Source of the DNA: DASRWI01 sp035654655
GTDB lineage: Bacteria; Bacteroidota; Ignavibacteria; Ignavibacteriales; Ignavibacteriaceae
Assembly: GCA_035654655.1 (NCBI GenBank)
Contig: DASRWI010000018.1
Span: 1 to 64,000, forward strand
Direction of reading: 5' to 3'
Length of the DNA stretch: 64,000 nt
Shown here: positions 1-8,883 of the stretch, in pieces
Layout: each line of letters opens with the position of its first letter
How positions within the stretch are numbered: position 1 is the first letter of the stretch
The notes under the pieces: generated by a model
Told to the model about the DNA's origin: nothing
What the model saw: the letters and a program-made list of their open reading frames with translations, nothing else
Databases searched by the model: none
Program-made: the position numbers and the translations under genes

Positions 1-1
1 T

Positions 2-868
2 TTTAGAGACAGAAACGGTAATATTTTTCGATTAGCATATTCGGGAATTATTAAATCTTCAAACAAGGGAATTGATTGGTACTACAAGAACAATGGAATA
101 AACACTGATGATATGGGTTATGCTTTTGCCTGCGATTCTTCTGGAAATTTGTATTATGGAACGTATATGGGGAATATATACAAATCTACGAATGAGGGAG
201 AAAATTGGACTTTAGTAAGAAATGGAGCTAACCCACAAGCATTTTTATTTAGCATTTCTGTATCTCCTAAAAATAATTATATATATGCTGCAAGTGACAG
301 AGAAGGATTATTTAAATCAACAAATGAAGGGATGACGTGGGAAAATATTTTTCCGGAATTAGATGGTAATACAGTTTATGTGAACCAAAAAGGAGAAGTA
401 TTTGCTTTTGATTATAATGGTGGCATATTTTATTCTAATGACGAGGGTAATAATTGGATAAATATAACTAATAACTTAGACCATATAAATGTAAAAGATG
501 TAAAAGAAGACAGTAAAGGAAATCTTATATTGGCTACTTGGGATGGCTTATATATAAGTGATGACCCGATACTTAATGTTGATAATAAATATAATGACCT
601 ATTATACAGTTATTCTTTATCTCAAAATTTCCCTAATCCTTTTAATCCATCTACAAAAATAAAATATACTTTACCTAAACAAGGTTTAGTTACCATTAAG
701 ATTTTTGATGTTTTAGGTATTGAAATTAAGCAGCTTATTAATGAAGAAAAACCATCAGGTGAATATGAAGTTGAATTTGATGGAAGTAGTTTATCATCTG
801 GAATTTATTTTTATCAAATACAAACAGGAGAATATTTTGATACAAAGAAGATGGTGTTGATGAAGTAA
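2..868 (+). CDS. T9SS-exported Asp-box (BNR-like) repeat protein, 5'-truncated by window edge
   Basis: The reading frame is open from base 2, so the gene starts left of the window; 288 codons are visible. Several short repeats of the kind 'S-T/N-x-E-G-x-x-W' (for example KSTNEGENW, KSTNEGMTW, YSNDEGNNW) are Asp-box/BNR-type beta-propeller blades, as seen in sialidase-like and Ycf48-like propellers. The last ~80 residues are a T9SS type A sorting domain (QNFPNPFNPSTKIKY ... GIYFYQI ... KKMVLMK), so the protein is probably exported and surface-attached or released. No catalytic residue can be assigned because the N-terminal part is missing; the substrate is unknown. A hairpin follows the stop codon. 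Confidence 0.85.
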   Translation, partial: FRDRNGNIFRLAYSGIIKSSNKGIDWYYKNNGINTDDMGYAFACDSSGNLYYGTYMGNIYKSTNEGENWTLVRNGANPQAFLFSISVSPKNNYIYAASDREGLFKSTNEGMTWENIFPELDGNTVYVNQKGEVFAFDYNGGIFYSNDEGNNWINITNNLDHINVKDVKEDSKGNLILATWDGLYISDDPILNVDNKYNDLLYSYSLSQNFPNPFNPSTKIKYTLPKQGLVTIKIFDVLGIEIKQLINEEKPSGEYEVEFDGSSLSSGIYFYQIQTGEYFDTKKMVLMK

Positions 869-877
869 ATTTCAAAT

Positions 878-902
878 AGAGGCTGAAATAATTTCAGCCT
901 CT
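878..902. terminator. Hairpin between convergent genes
   Basis: A near-perfect inverted repeat (AGAGGCTGA / TCAGCCTCT, with A/T pairs extending toward the tip) lies between the stop of the Asp-box protein and the end of the opposite-strand ZIP gene. Neither side has a strong T-run, so termination strength is uncertain, but the position between convergent genes fits a shared terminator. Confidence 0.5.
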
Positions 903-907
903 AAGAT

Positions 908-1720
908 TTATCCTAACGAAACATCCAATATCATCATTATCACAAAACCTCCCATAGTTGACATTGTAACCAGGTCAGTATCATTTCTACTCTGAGATGA
1001 TGGAATTAATTCTTCTATTACTACATAAATCATTGCTCCGGCAGCAAATGCTAATGCATAAGGCAGAACAGGTTGAGCAATTAAAACAAAAGCAGCACCT
1101 ATAACTCCTGCGACTGGTTCAACAACAGCGGAAAGTTGTCCATACCAAAAACTTTTAAATTTAGACATTCCTTCTCCTCTTAAAGGCATTGAAACAGCAA
1201 AACCTTCAGGAAAATTTTGAATTCCAATACCGATTGCTAAAGCAACTGCAGCCGGCAATGAAGCAGAAGGAATGTTAGCAGCTACTGCTCCAAAAGCAAC
1301 ACCTACTGCCAAACCTTCAGGAATGTTATGCAGCGTTATGGCTAATACTAATAATATACTCCTCTGCCAGGTAGTTTTAATTCCTTCAGCCTTATCAATA
1401 GATAATCCTAAATGCAAATGAGGAAGTATCTTATCAATTACGTAAAGGAATATTCCACCTAATAAAAATCCAACTGAAGGAGGTATCCAAACAGGTACAT
1501 TACCTTGTTCTGACATTTCAATGGAAGGAGCTAATAAGGACCAATAGCTTGCTGCTATCATAACTCCGGCTGCAAATCCTAACATACAATCAAGTACAGT
1601 CTTGTTTAATTTTTTATTAAAAAATACTCCGGCAGCACCAAGAGCAGTCATAAACCAAGTGAATATAGTCGCAAACAATGCTTGAATGATTGGATGATAG
1701 CCTTGAATGAACTCTAACAT
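908..1720 (-). CDS. ZIP family divalent metal transporter (GufA/ZupT-like)
   Basis: Inner-membrane transporter expected to import Zn2+ or other divalent metals. About eight hydrophobic segments are visible. The two metal-site helices carry HNIPEGLAVG and, in the next helix, QNFPEGFAVS, the HNxPEG / QNxPEG pair typical of the GufA branch of the ZIP family. The ATG at 1720 was chosen because AGGA lies about 10 bases upstream and the protein then starts MLEFIQGYHPI, giving about 270 residues as usual; an in-frame TTG at 1792 would add 24 residues without a good ribosome site. Transcribed divergently from acs. The metal cannot be told from sequence. Confidence 0.9.
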   Translation of the reverse strand: MLEFIQGYHPIIQALFATIFTWFMTALGAAGVFFNKKLNKTVLDCMLGFAAGVMIAASYWSLLAPSIEMSEQGNVPVWIPPSVGFLLGGIFLYVIDKILPHLHLGLSIDKAEGIKTTWQRSILLVLAITLHNIPEGLAVGVAFGAVAANIPSASLPAAVALAIGIGIQNFPEGFAVSMPLRGEGMSKFKSFWYGQLSAVVEPVAGVIGAAFVLIAQPVLPYALAFAAGAMIYVVIEELIPSSQSRNDTDLVTMSTMGGFVIMMILDVSLG

Positions 1721-1887
1721 AAACTTTTTTCCTGTATGATTTGATATTGTTTTTAAAAGTAATGAAATATATTTTCTGAATAGCTCAAGCAATAGTTACG
1801 AATAATTATGCTTTATAATCTAATATAGTTTAATTACTAAAATAATAAAATATTAATTGCTGAACTTTAACATATCAGGAGTTATAA

Positions 1888-3792
1888 ATGGAAGAATCAG
1901 TAGAAGAAAAAGTACAGTACTCTGGTGAAGTATATTTCCCATCAGATGAAATAGTTAAAAGGTGCAATGCTAACTGCGATGAAATCCACATTAATGCAGA
2001 TAAAGATTATCTTGCATTTTGGGAAAAGGAAGCAAAAAAACTTCATTGGTTTAAAAAATGGGAAAGAGTTTTAGATGACGATAACAAACCGTTCTACAAA
2101 TGGTTCACCGGAGCAAAGGTTAATATTACTTATAACTGCCTGGATACTCACGTTAACACTTATAGAAAAAATAAACTTGCATTGATATGGGAAGGTGAAA
2201 AAGGAGAGTTTGCATCTTTTTCTTATTTCGCCTTAAGAAGAGAGACCAATAAGTTCGCAAATATTTTAAAAAGTCTTGGAGTTAAAAAAGGAGATAGAGT
2301 AACTCTTTATATGGGAAGAATACCTGAGTTGGTGATTGGTATGCTTGCCTGTGCCCGAATAGGGGCTATTCATTCAGTTGTTTACGGCGGCTTCTCTGTT
2401 GAAGCTCTTCACGAAAGATTAGAAGATAGTCAGTCAAAGGTTCTTGTAGTTGCAGATGGTTCATATCAAAGAGGAAAAGTAATAAGACTAAAAGATATTG
2501 CAGATGAAGCGTTATCAAGAGCTGCAACCGTTGAAAGCGTTTTAGTAGTAAAGAGAACAGGTGAACCTGTTTATATGGAACCTGGGAGAGATATGTGGTA
2601 CCACGAGTTAATGGCTCTTCCGATAGCAAACAGTAATTGCAATGTTCAAGTAATGGATGCAGAAGACCCATTGTTTATGCTTTATACTTCTGGTACAACA
2701 GGTAAACCAAAAGCAATTCTCCACACACACGGCGGCTATATGGTTGGTGTTTATACAACTTTAAAATATGTTTTTGATATTCACGAAGAGGATAGATATT
2801 GGTGTGCGGCGGATCCGGGTTGGATAACAGGACATAGTTATATTGTTTATGGTCCTTTACTAAATGGCGCAACTTCCTTTATGTATGAAGGTGCACCAAC
2901 TCATCCATATCCAAGCAGATGGTGGCAGATGGTGGAAAAATATGGAATAAATATTTTGTACACTGCTCCTACTGCAATAAGAGGCTTAATGCGTTATGGA
3001 GATTTATGGCCGAGCAGATATGATTTATCATCTTTAAGATTATTAGGCTCAGTTGGAGAACCAATCAATCCTGAAGCCTGGAAATGGTATTATAAAGTAA
3101 TAGGTAAAGAAAAATGTCCAATAATGGATACCTGGTGGCAAACTGAAACAGGAATGTTTATGATTACTCCTCTGCCTTGTATGCCATTGAAACCCGGTTC
3201 AGGAACACGTCCATTCCCAGGATTAAAGATGGATATATTGGATGAAGATGGTAATCCTGTTGGGCCAAATGAAGAGGGATACCTCGTAATAAAAAATCCT
3301 TGGCCTGCAATGATTAGAACTATCTATAATGACCCTGACAGGTATGTGCAGCAATACTGGAGTAAATTTCCAGAGGTTTATTTAACGGGAGATTCTGCTA
3401 GAAGAGATGAAGATGGCTATTATTGGATAATAGGCAGAGTAGATGATGTTATTAAAGTATCAGGATATCGCTTGGGTACAGCTGAGATTGAAAGTGCTTT
3501 TGTAAGCCATCCTGCAGTTGCAGAAGCAGCAGCAATAGGTTTACCTCACGAAATAAAGGGTAATGCAATACACGCTTATGTCATACTTAAAACCGGGATT
3601 GAAAAAAGTGATAAGCTTTTGGAAGAATTAAGGCAGCACGTTGGCCACGAAGTAGGTCCAATTGCAAAACCTGAAGTTATTGAATTTGTTGATTCTTTAC
3701 CTAAAACAAGAAGTGGTAAAATAATGAGAAGAGTTTTAAAAGCTAAAGCTCTTGGGCACGATCCGGGTAATATTTCTACTTTAGAAGATTAA
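1888..3792 (+). CDS. acs: Acetyl-CoA synthetase (AMP-forming)
   Basis: Converts acetate, ATP and CoA to acetyl-CoA, AMP and PPi in the cytoplasm. The 634-residue length is typical (E. coli Acs is about 650). Visible family motifs are the P-loop-like YTSGTTGKPKA (residues 266-276), DTWWQTETG, YLTGDSARRDEDGYYWIIGRVDD, and the C-terminal SGKIMRR, whose Lys611 is the residue that is catalytic in the adenylation half-reaction and is acetylated in regulated homologues. A CAGGAG ribosome site sits about 8 bases before the ATG. A strong rho-independent terminator follows, so it is monocistronic. Confidence in acetate over propionate as substrate comes from overall resemblance, including the active-site TWWQTETG. 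Confidence 0.96.
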   Translation: MEESVEEKVQYSGEVYFPSDEIVKRCNANCDEIHINADKDYLAFWEKEAKKLHWFKKWERVLDDDNKPFYKWFTGAKVNITYNCLDTHVNTYRKNKLALIWEGEKGEFASFSYFALRRETNKFANILKSLGVKKGDRVTLYMGRIPELVIGMLACARIGAIHSVVYGGFSVEALHERLEDSQSKVLVVADGSYQRGKVIRLKDIADEALSRAATVESVLVVKRTGEPVYMEPGRDMWYHELMALPIANSNCNVQVMDAEDPLFMLYTSGTTGKPKAILHTHGGYMVGVYTTLKYVFDIHEEDRYWCAADPGWITGHSYIVYGPLLNGATSFMYEGAPTHPYPSRWWQMVEKYGINILYTAPTAIRGLMRYGDLWPSRYDLSSLRLLGSVGEPINPEAWKWYYKVIGKEKCPIMDTWWQTETGMFMITPLPCMPLKPGSGTRPFPGLKMDILDEDGNPVGPNEEGYLVIKNPWPAMIRTIYNDPDRYVQQYWSKFPEVYLTGDSARRDEDGYYWIIGRVDDVIKVSGYRLGTAEIESAFVSHPAVAEAAAIGLPHEIKGNAIHAYVILKTGIEKSDKLLEELRQHVGHEVGPIAKPEVIEFVDSLPKTRSGKIMRRVLKAKALGHDPGNISTLED

Positions 3793-3800
3793 ACACACAA

Positions 3801-3828
3801 ACCTGAGCAACCTAGCTCAGGTTTTTTT
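3801..3828 (+). terminator. Rho-independent terminator of acs
   Basis: 8-bp stem ACCTGAGC / GCTCAGGT with loop AACCTA, followed by a run of seven T, nine bases after the acs stop codon. Confidence 0.9.
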
Positions 3829-3887
3829 ATGTTATAAAAAATTTGTTACTTTAGTAATTATAAATTTCAGGAATCGGAGAATTTTTA

Positions 3888-4778
3888 ATGCGTCCGGAAT
3901 TATTTAAGATTGGTCCTTTAACCGTATATAGCTATGGTTTAATGCTTGGTATAGCTTTTATTGTTGCAAGCTATCTTTTGACTAAAGAAGTTGAAAGAAG
4001 AAAACTAAATCCAAAAGTTGCAACTGAAGTTACATTGCTGGCTATCGTCTTTGGAATAATTGGTGGTAAACTTTTTTACTTATTAGAGAATTGGCAAAGT
4101 TTCATTTCCAATCCTATTAGTATGGCTTTTTCACCAGGTGGATTAACATATTATGGCGGATTGATATTAGCCTTAATTGCAATTACAATTTATCTGAAAA
4201 TTAAAAAAATTCCCTGGTTCACAATGGGTGATTTAGTTGCACCATCATTAGCAATTGCTTATGGCATTGGAAGAATTGGATGTCATTTAGCAGGGGACGG
4301 TGATTATGGAATACCAACAAATTTACCTTGGGGGACCAATTATGAAAATGGAACTGTTCCACCATCATTGATGTTTAGTGACCCTGAATTAATGAAACAT
4401 TATCCTGATATACAGAAAGCATTTCCTAATGGAGTTCCTGATAATACTCCATTGCATCCAACTCCTATTTATGAATTTTTGGCTGCTTTAATAATATTTT
4501 CCATATTGTGGAAGTTAAGAAAAAGATTAGACTGGTCTGATGGGAAATTATTTATGTTATACTTTATACTTTCGGGATTTTCAAGATTATTGGTAGAATT
4601 TTTAAGATTAAATCCAAGAATTTTATTTGGTTTATCAGAAGCTCAATTAATATCCGTAGTTCTTATGATTATCGGTGCAGTTGTTTTTGTTTACTTAAGC
4701 AAAAAACCAGTAATAAAATATGTTCCTGCAGTACAAAGCTCAACAACAACTATTAAGAAAAAGAAATCTAAAGTTTAA
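3888..4778 (+). CDS. lgt: Prolipoprotein diacylglyceryl transferase
   Basis: Transfers diacylglycerol from phosphatidylglycerol to the lipobox cysteine of prolipoproteins, the first step of lipoprotein maturation at the inner membrane. The N-terminus (MRPELFKIGPLTVYSYGLMLGIAF), the PGGLTYYGG segment, the GRIGCHLAGDGDYG signature and the HPTPIYEF motif are Lgt hallmarks; about seven membrane helices are visible. At 296 residues it is within the usual range. GGAG lies about 10 bases before the ATG. A basic Thr/Lys-rich tail follows the last helix. The window holds several lipobox-bearing substrates (the GDPD at 13958, GH5 at 26237 and GH16 at 54079). Confidence 0.95.
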   Translation: MRPELFKIGPLTVYSYGLMLGIAFIVASYLLTKEVERRKLNPKVATEVTLLAIVFGIIGGKLFYLLENWQSFISNPISMAFSPGGLTYYGGLILALIAITIYLKIKKIPWFTMGDLVAPSLAIAYGIGRIGCHLAGDGDYGIPTNLPWGTNYENGTVPPSLMFSDPELMKHYPDIQKAFPNGVPDNTPLHPTPIYEFLAALIIFSILWKLRKRLDWSDGKLFMLYFILSGFSRLLVEFLRLNPRILFGLSEAQLISVVLMIIGAVVFVYLSKKPVIKYVPAVQSSTTTIKKKKSKV

Positions 4779-4790
4779 TAGGATTTAATT

Positions 4791-4821
4791 AAAATGCCCG
4801 ATTTACCTCGGGCATTTTTTT
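4791..4821. terminator. Bidirectional terminator between lgt and the methyltransferase gene
   Basis: 10-bp stem AAAATGCCCG / CGGGCATTTT with an 8-base loop; T-run on the + side and A-run on the left side, so it can serve both convergent genes. Confidence 0.9.
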
Positions 4822-5545
4822 ATAAAATTCTAATTGCTAATTGTAAGTAATTATTCACGGCACCTAAATATTCAAATTTGATTTGATAGGCGGATAAGAA
4901 ATCAAAGAATGCTCTGAACTCGTGTGTAGGTACTCCAAATTCATCAAAGATAATTATATCATCCTTCTTAAATTTATATACAAGCATAGTTAATACGTAA
5001 AGAGTAGAGGAGTATAAATCAGCATCCATATGGAGAACTAATCTTTTTGAGAAATCAATTTTATTTATATAATTTTTTAATGAACTTTGAAACAGTCCTG
5101 GAATGAAGGTACATCTAGGATCATTATTTACATCAGGAAAAATCCCTTTTGTATCATAATCGTGTTTTTTCATTGCTCCAAAATCTTCTGGTAATCCGGT
5201 GAAAGTATCAAAGCCGTAAAATTTTGTTTGAGGATTTTTATTTTTATTTACCCACCATTTGAATGAAGTTCCTTCTGCAACTCCAAATTCAATGTAATTA
5301 ATTTCTTCATCTAATCTTTGAGTTTCAAAAATATATTGATGCAATTTAAATCTATCTTCATACTTAACATTATTATTATAAAAATCATCAAATGGAAGTT
5401 TACCAATTTCTTTTCTCCATTTTGAAAATTTTGACATATAAATTAAATTCAAAAAGAATCCAAAAAATGGGTCAATAAGAACGTGAATATTTAATCGTAA
5501 TAAAATTGCTTTGGCTTTACGTAAAAAGAAAATGTATTTGTACAT
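4820..5545 (-). CDS. TylF/Methyltransf_24-like class I SAM-dependent methyltransferase
   Basis: Likely cytoplasmic O-methyltransferase of unknown substrate. The SAM-binding motif I is IEFGVAEGTSFKWW, followed by FYGFDTFTGLPEDFG (acidic end of strand 2 with the GLPE typical of TylF/macrocin-O-methyltransferase-like enzymes) and a metal-site-like LHMDADLYSST. Residue length (241) fits the family. No biosynthetic partner genes surround it, so the substrate (glycan, lipid or small molecule) cannot be inferred. It lies upstream of the lgt terminator on the opposite strand and 66 bases downstream of the reductase-like gene at 5612, possibly cotranscribed. Confidence 0.8.
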   Translation of the reverse strand: MYKYIFFLRKAKAILLRLNIHVLIDPFFGFFLNLIYMSKFSKWRKEIGKLPFDDFYNNNVKYEDRFKLHQYIFETQRLDEEINYIEFGVAEGTSFKWWVNKNKNPQTKFYGFDTFTGLPEDFGAMKKHDYDTKGIFPDVNNDPRCTFIPGLFQSSLKNYINKIDFSKRLVLHMDADLYSSTLYVLTMLVYKFKKDDIIIFDEFGVPTHEFRAFFDFLSAYQIKFEYLGAVNNYLQLAIRIL

Positions 5546-5611
5546 TATTATTTATGGATGATTAATTGAAGGTTAAAGATAGATAAAGTATGAGAAAAGT
5601 TAAAGATTTAT

Positions 5612-6118
5612 TTAAAATTTATAGCGTACTTCAAGAAGTCCGTTTTTATAACTTTTTGAATTTACAAAATTTAATTTTTTATATTCACTTATATTTTTGA
5701 AAAGGGGAGAACCCTCACCAACCAATATGGGATGAATAAAAATTAACATTTCATCAACTAAATTATTCTCAACAAGGAGTGTTGTAATTTCACCACCGCC
5801 CAGCAGCCAAATATCTTTTCCATCCTGCATCTTTAAATTTTTAACATATTCAGGAATATTATTTGAAATAGTTTTTATATTATTTATTTGAATATTCATT
5901 GAATGTGAAAATACAATTACTTCCTTATCAATAAAAAAAGATGGTTCTAATTTTAAAGAAATTTCGTAAGTCTTTCTTCCTGTTAGGATAGTATCTATAC
6001 CTTTAAAGAATTCATCAAAACCATAACCTTCATTAGTAAACAACCAACTTAAGTCGTCATCTTTACCTGCTATAAACCCATCAAGACTTGAAGCTATATA
6101 TAAAATAATTTTTCGCAT
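5612..6118 (-). CDS. Dihydrofolate reductase family protein (RibD C-terminal-like)
   Basis: 168 residues starting MRKIILYIASSLDGFIAGKDDDLSWL, the characteristic opening of the RibD_C/DHFR-like family (E. coli-style YyaP/YwjB relatives), with LTGRKTYE and DIWLLGGGEITTLLVENNLVDEMLIFIHPILVGEGSPLF segments that form the nucleotide-binding fold. The family binds NADPH and reduces pterin- or pyrimidine-like substrates, but most short stand-alone members have no proven function. No ribosome site is evident ahead of the ATG. It is not next to riboflavin genes, so a role in riboflavin synthesis is not implied. Confidence 0.85.
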   Translation of the reverse strand: MRKIILYIASSLDGFIAGKDDDLSWLFTNEGYGFDEFFKGIDTILTGRKTYEISLKLEPSFFIDKEVIVFSHSMNIQINNIKTISNNIPEYVKNLKMQDGKDIWLLGGGEITTLLVENNLVDEMLIFIHPILVGEGSPLFKNISEYKKLNFVNSKSYKNGLLEVRYKF

Positions 6119-6242
6119 AATTTATTCATTAAAATATTTTTTTAAAAATATGATTTTTTTCTTGTAAAAAGGGTAAAAAATTTGTACGTTATATCACTGA
6201 GAAAATGTGTTCTCAATCATTCCTAAAAATATTGGAGGTTAT

Positions 6243-8723
6243 ATGAAAATCCGTTACATGGTTCTTTTCTATGTTCTCCTTGCTCTCATATCAACATCAG
6301 TTTTTGCACAAGTAAAAAGTGATGTGGTTCCAAAAAATTTAGATCAATCTTTTGCTCCTACTCCAAGCTTGTATCAAGACCGTGTTTATAATGATAATCT
6401 AAATATCAAGAGTGGTATTTTGGGTTATACATTTACAGATTTTGAAGAAGCAACATTCCCTCCTGTTGGATGGACTTTAGAGTTTTCCGGTACTCAATAT
6501 TGGACAAGAGAAACTACTTGTAGTGGTTATGGATTTGGAGCTGCTGCAGCGAAATTTAACTTTTGGTCAGCATCTACTGGTACTACACAAGCAATAGTAT
6601 CACCTACATTTCCACCTGCTATTGCAGGAGATTCTTTAAAATTTGATCTTGCACATGCTCCTTATAGTGCAACAGCAGATGATAAATTAAAAATTGAATA
6701 TTCACTTGACGGTGGTACAAACTGGATTGAAATTATTACTTTACACGGTGCTGATGGTGCAGGTAATGATTTGAATACAACTGCAAAAATTACAGTTTCA
6801 TTTACTCCTACAGCAGATCAATGGGGTACCAGAACTTATGGTCTTCCTGTTGGTGCAAACAGAATAAAATTAACTGCAATTAGTGGTTATGGTAATAACT
6901 TATTTGTTGATAATATTAAAGTTGGTACCCCACCAGCTAATGATGTTGGCTTATTCTCATTTGATATTTCAACAGACCAACTTCCTGGTACTATAGTTCC
7001 AAAAGCAACCGTTAAGAACTTTGGCAGTGCTACTAATACTTTTACAGTTAAAATGACTATTGGTACTTACCAATCAACAAAGACGGTAACAAGTCTTTCT
7101 CCTAATACAACAGCTCAAGTACTATTTGACAACTGGGCAGCTCCATTAGGAGTACACGTGGTAAAAGTTTATACTCAATTAGCAGGTGATGCTAATGCAA
7201 TGAATGATACTTTAACAACAATGGTAAATGTAAGCAATTCAACCTGGATGACTGGTGGTACTATTCCAATATCTACTTATATGGGTACTGGTGCCTCAGT
7301 TAAAATCAATGATACATTATATGTTTATTCTATGGGTGGAAATACTACTCCGGCAGGAAATACTGGTGTTGCAAGATATAATGTTAATTCAAATACCTGG
7401 ACAACAATGGCTCCATTACCAATATCCAGAGTAGTTTTCACAGCTGCGAGCATTGGTACAACAATCTATACTTTTGGCGGTTCAGATGGTACAAACTACG
7501 GTACTCAAGTATTTAAATATAATGCTGTAACAAACGCATGGACTCCTGGTCCTGATTTACCAACCACCTTAGGATGGGGTAAAGCTGCTGCTTATCAGGA
7601 TAGCTTAATTTATATTGTTGCTGGTTTAATTAATAGTACAACTTATACAAACAATGTATGGGTATTTAATGTAAATACACAAACATTTAGAGCTGCTACA
7701 CCTATTCCAGATGCAATATTTGGTGGTGCACTTGCAATATTTGGTAATAAAATAGTATATGTTGGTGGTGCAAATGCAGGTGGTATTGTTGGTACTACAC
7801 ACGTTGGTACAATAAGTCAAACAGACAGAAGTCAAATTACATGGGCAGCTGGTACAGCTTATCCTCCTGGAACAAACTATAGATGGGATGGCGGTACATT
7901 TGGTTCAAAAGGTATTATTGTGGCCGGTGGTAGCCCTACTTCTGACTGGGCAACCCCAAGAAATCTTGCATATCTTTATAATCCAGACACAGATACATGG
8001 ATGCAGCTTGCAAATAAACCAACTGCTATTTTAGGAGCTCCGGTTGGTTTTGGAAGTGTTGGTAACAGTGTATATTATGTAATGGCTTCAGGTTATACAG
8101 GAAGTGCAACTTTCACAGGTACAGAAATGTTTACTGATATTGATCTTGTTCCAGTTGAGTTAACAACTTTTGAAGCTAAAACAACTGTAAATGGAACATT
8201 ATTGACCTGGCAAACTGCTACAGAAAAAAATAATAGTGGTTTCTCTATTGAAAGAAAATCAGGAAATAATCCATTTGTACAAGTAGGTTTCGTAAAAGGA
8301 AATGGTACTACTACAGAAGTTTCAAATTATTCATTTGTTGATAAAACAACTTCCGGTAACTATACTTATAGATTAAGACAAGTTGACTTTGATGGTCAAT
8401 CAGCTTATTCTCAAGAAGTTGAAGTTAATATAGTAGTTCCTAAAGTATTTAACTTAACTCAAAATTATCCAAACCCATTTAACCCATCAACAAAGATTAC
8501 ATTCGAAGTTCCAGTACAAAGTAATGTTAAGTTGAACATTTATAATGTTATGGGCGAATTGGTTAAAACTTTAGTAAATGAAGTTAAGAGTGAAGGTACA
8601 TATGAATTATCGTTTGATGCCAGCACATTAACATCAGGTGTTTACATTTATAGTATTGAAGCAAATTCAATTGATGGTAAAGAAAACTTCAAGTCAATAA
8701 AGAAAATGTCCTTCATTAAATAA
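6243..8723 (+). CDS. T9SS-exported kelch-repeat protein with N-terminal MAM/cleaved-adhesin-like domain
   Basis: About 826 residues. The ATG at 6243 is preferred over an in-frame GTG at 6207 because GGAGG lies 5 bases upstream and a clean signal peptide follows (MKIRYMVLFYVLLALISTSVFA). After it comes a jelly-roll region (DFEEATFPPVGWTLEFSG ... LKIEYSLDGGTNW), as in MAM/cleaved-adhesin domains. An APHP/CARDB-like segment follows, then about five kelch blades with 'YNxxTxxWxxxxPLP' and 'GG' pairs (roughly residues 350-640). A Fn3-like linker precedes a T9SS type A sorting domain (NYPNPFNPSTKITF). Probably a surface beta-propeller; ligand unknown. A short hairpin (TGAGAA / TTCTCA, 6198-6215) lies in the leader. 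Confidence 0.85.
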   Translation: MKIRYMVLFYVLLALISTSVFAQVKSDVVPKNLDQSFAPTPSLYQDRVYNDNLNIKSGILGYTFTDFEEATFPPVGWTLEFSGTQYWTRETTCSGYGFGAAAAKFNFWSASTGTTQAIVSPTFPPAIAGDSLKFDLAHAPYSATADDKLKIEYSLDGGTNWIEIITLHGADGAGNDLNTTAKITVSFTPTADQWGTRTYGLPVGANRIKLTAISGYGNNLFVDNIKVGTPPANDVGLFSFDISTDQLPGTIVPKATVKNFGSATNTFTVKMTIGTYQSTKTVTSLSPNTTAQVLFDNWAAPLGVHVVKVYTQLAGDANAMNDTLTTMVNVSNSTWMTGGTIPISTYMGTGASVKINDTLYVYSMGGNTTPAGNTGVARYNVNSNTWTTMAPLPISRVVFTAASIGTTIYTFGGSDGTNYGTQVFKYNAVTNAWTPGPDLPTTLGWGKAAAYQDSLIYIVAGLINSTTYTNNVWVFNVNTQTFRAATPIPDAIFGGALAIFGNKIVYVGGANAGGIVGTTHVGTISQTDRSQITWAAGTAYPPGTNYRWDGGTFGSKGIIVAGGSPTSDWATPRNLAYLYNPDTDTWMQLANKPTAILGAPVGFGSVGNSVYYVMASGYTGSATFTGTEMFTDIDLVPVELTTFEAKTTVNGTLLTWQTATEKNNSGFSIERKSGNNPFVQVGFVKGNGTTTEVSNYSFVDKTTSGNYTYRLRQVDFDGQSAYSQEVEVNIVVPKVFNLTQNYPNPFNPSTKITFEVPVQSNVKLNIYNVMGELVKTLVNEVKSEGTYELSFDASTLTSGVYIYSIEANSIDGKENFKSIKKMSFIK

Positions 8724-8751
8724 AATAATGGTAACACTCGTTCTATGATTT

Positions 8752-8779
8752 AAACACCCTCGTATGAGGGTGTTTTTTT
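8752..8779 (+). terminator. Rho-independent terminator of the kelch protein gene
   Basis: 10-bp stem AAACACCCTC / GAGGGTGTTT with loop GTAT and a run of T, about 30 bases after the stop codon. Confidence 0.9.
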
Positions 8780-8883
8780 ATTTAAATGCAATATATTTTT
8801 CTATTATAAAGAATTGTTTTGCATTAAATTATTATAACGATTAACTTAATCCATCTAAATTTATTGTCATTTAAGGAATAAAG

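Noticed and set aside
1834..1848. TTACTAAAATAATAA upstream of acs, one mismatch from the glucan-locus palindrome
   Set aside because: No GG-N10-GC element follows it, no second site is paired with it, and several one-mismatch copies are expected by chance in DNA this AT-rich.
2366..2872. Two minus-strand frames inside acs
   Set aside because: Antisense to a conserved enzyme gene, with low-complexity Leu/Gln-rich translations.
6207..6242. GTG extension of the kelch protein
   Set aside because: The ATG at 6243 has a strong GGAGG and begins a canonical signal peptide; the extension would bury it.
7250..8100. Repetitive sequence in the kelch region as a DNA repeat or CRISPR-like array
   Set aside because: The periodicity comes from kelch blades encoded in frame; unit sequences differ and there are no constant repeats with unique spacers.
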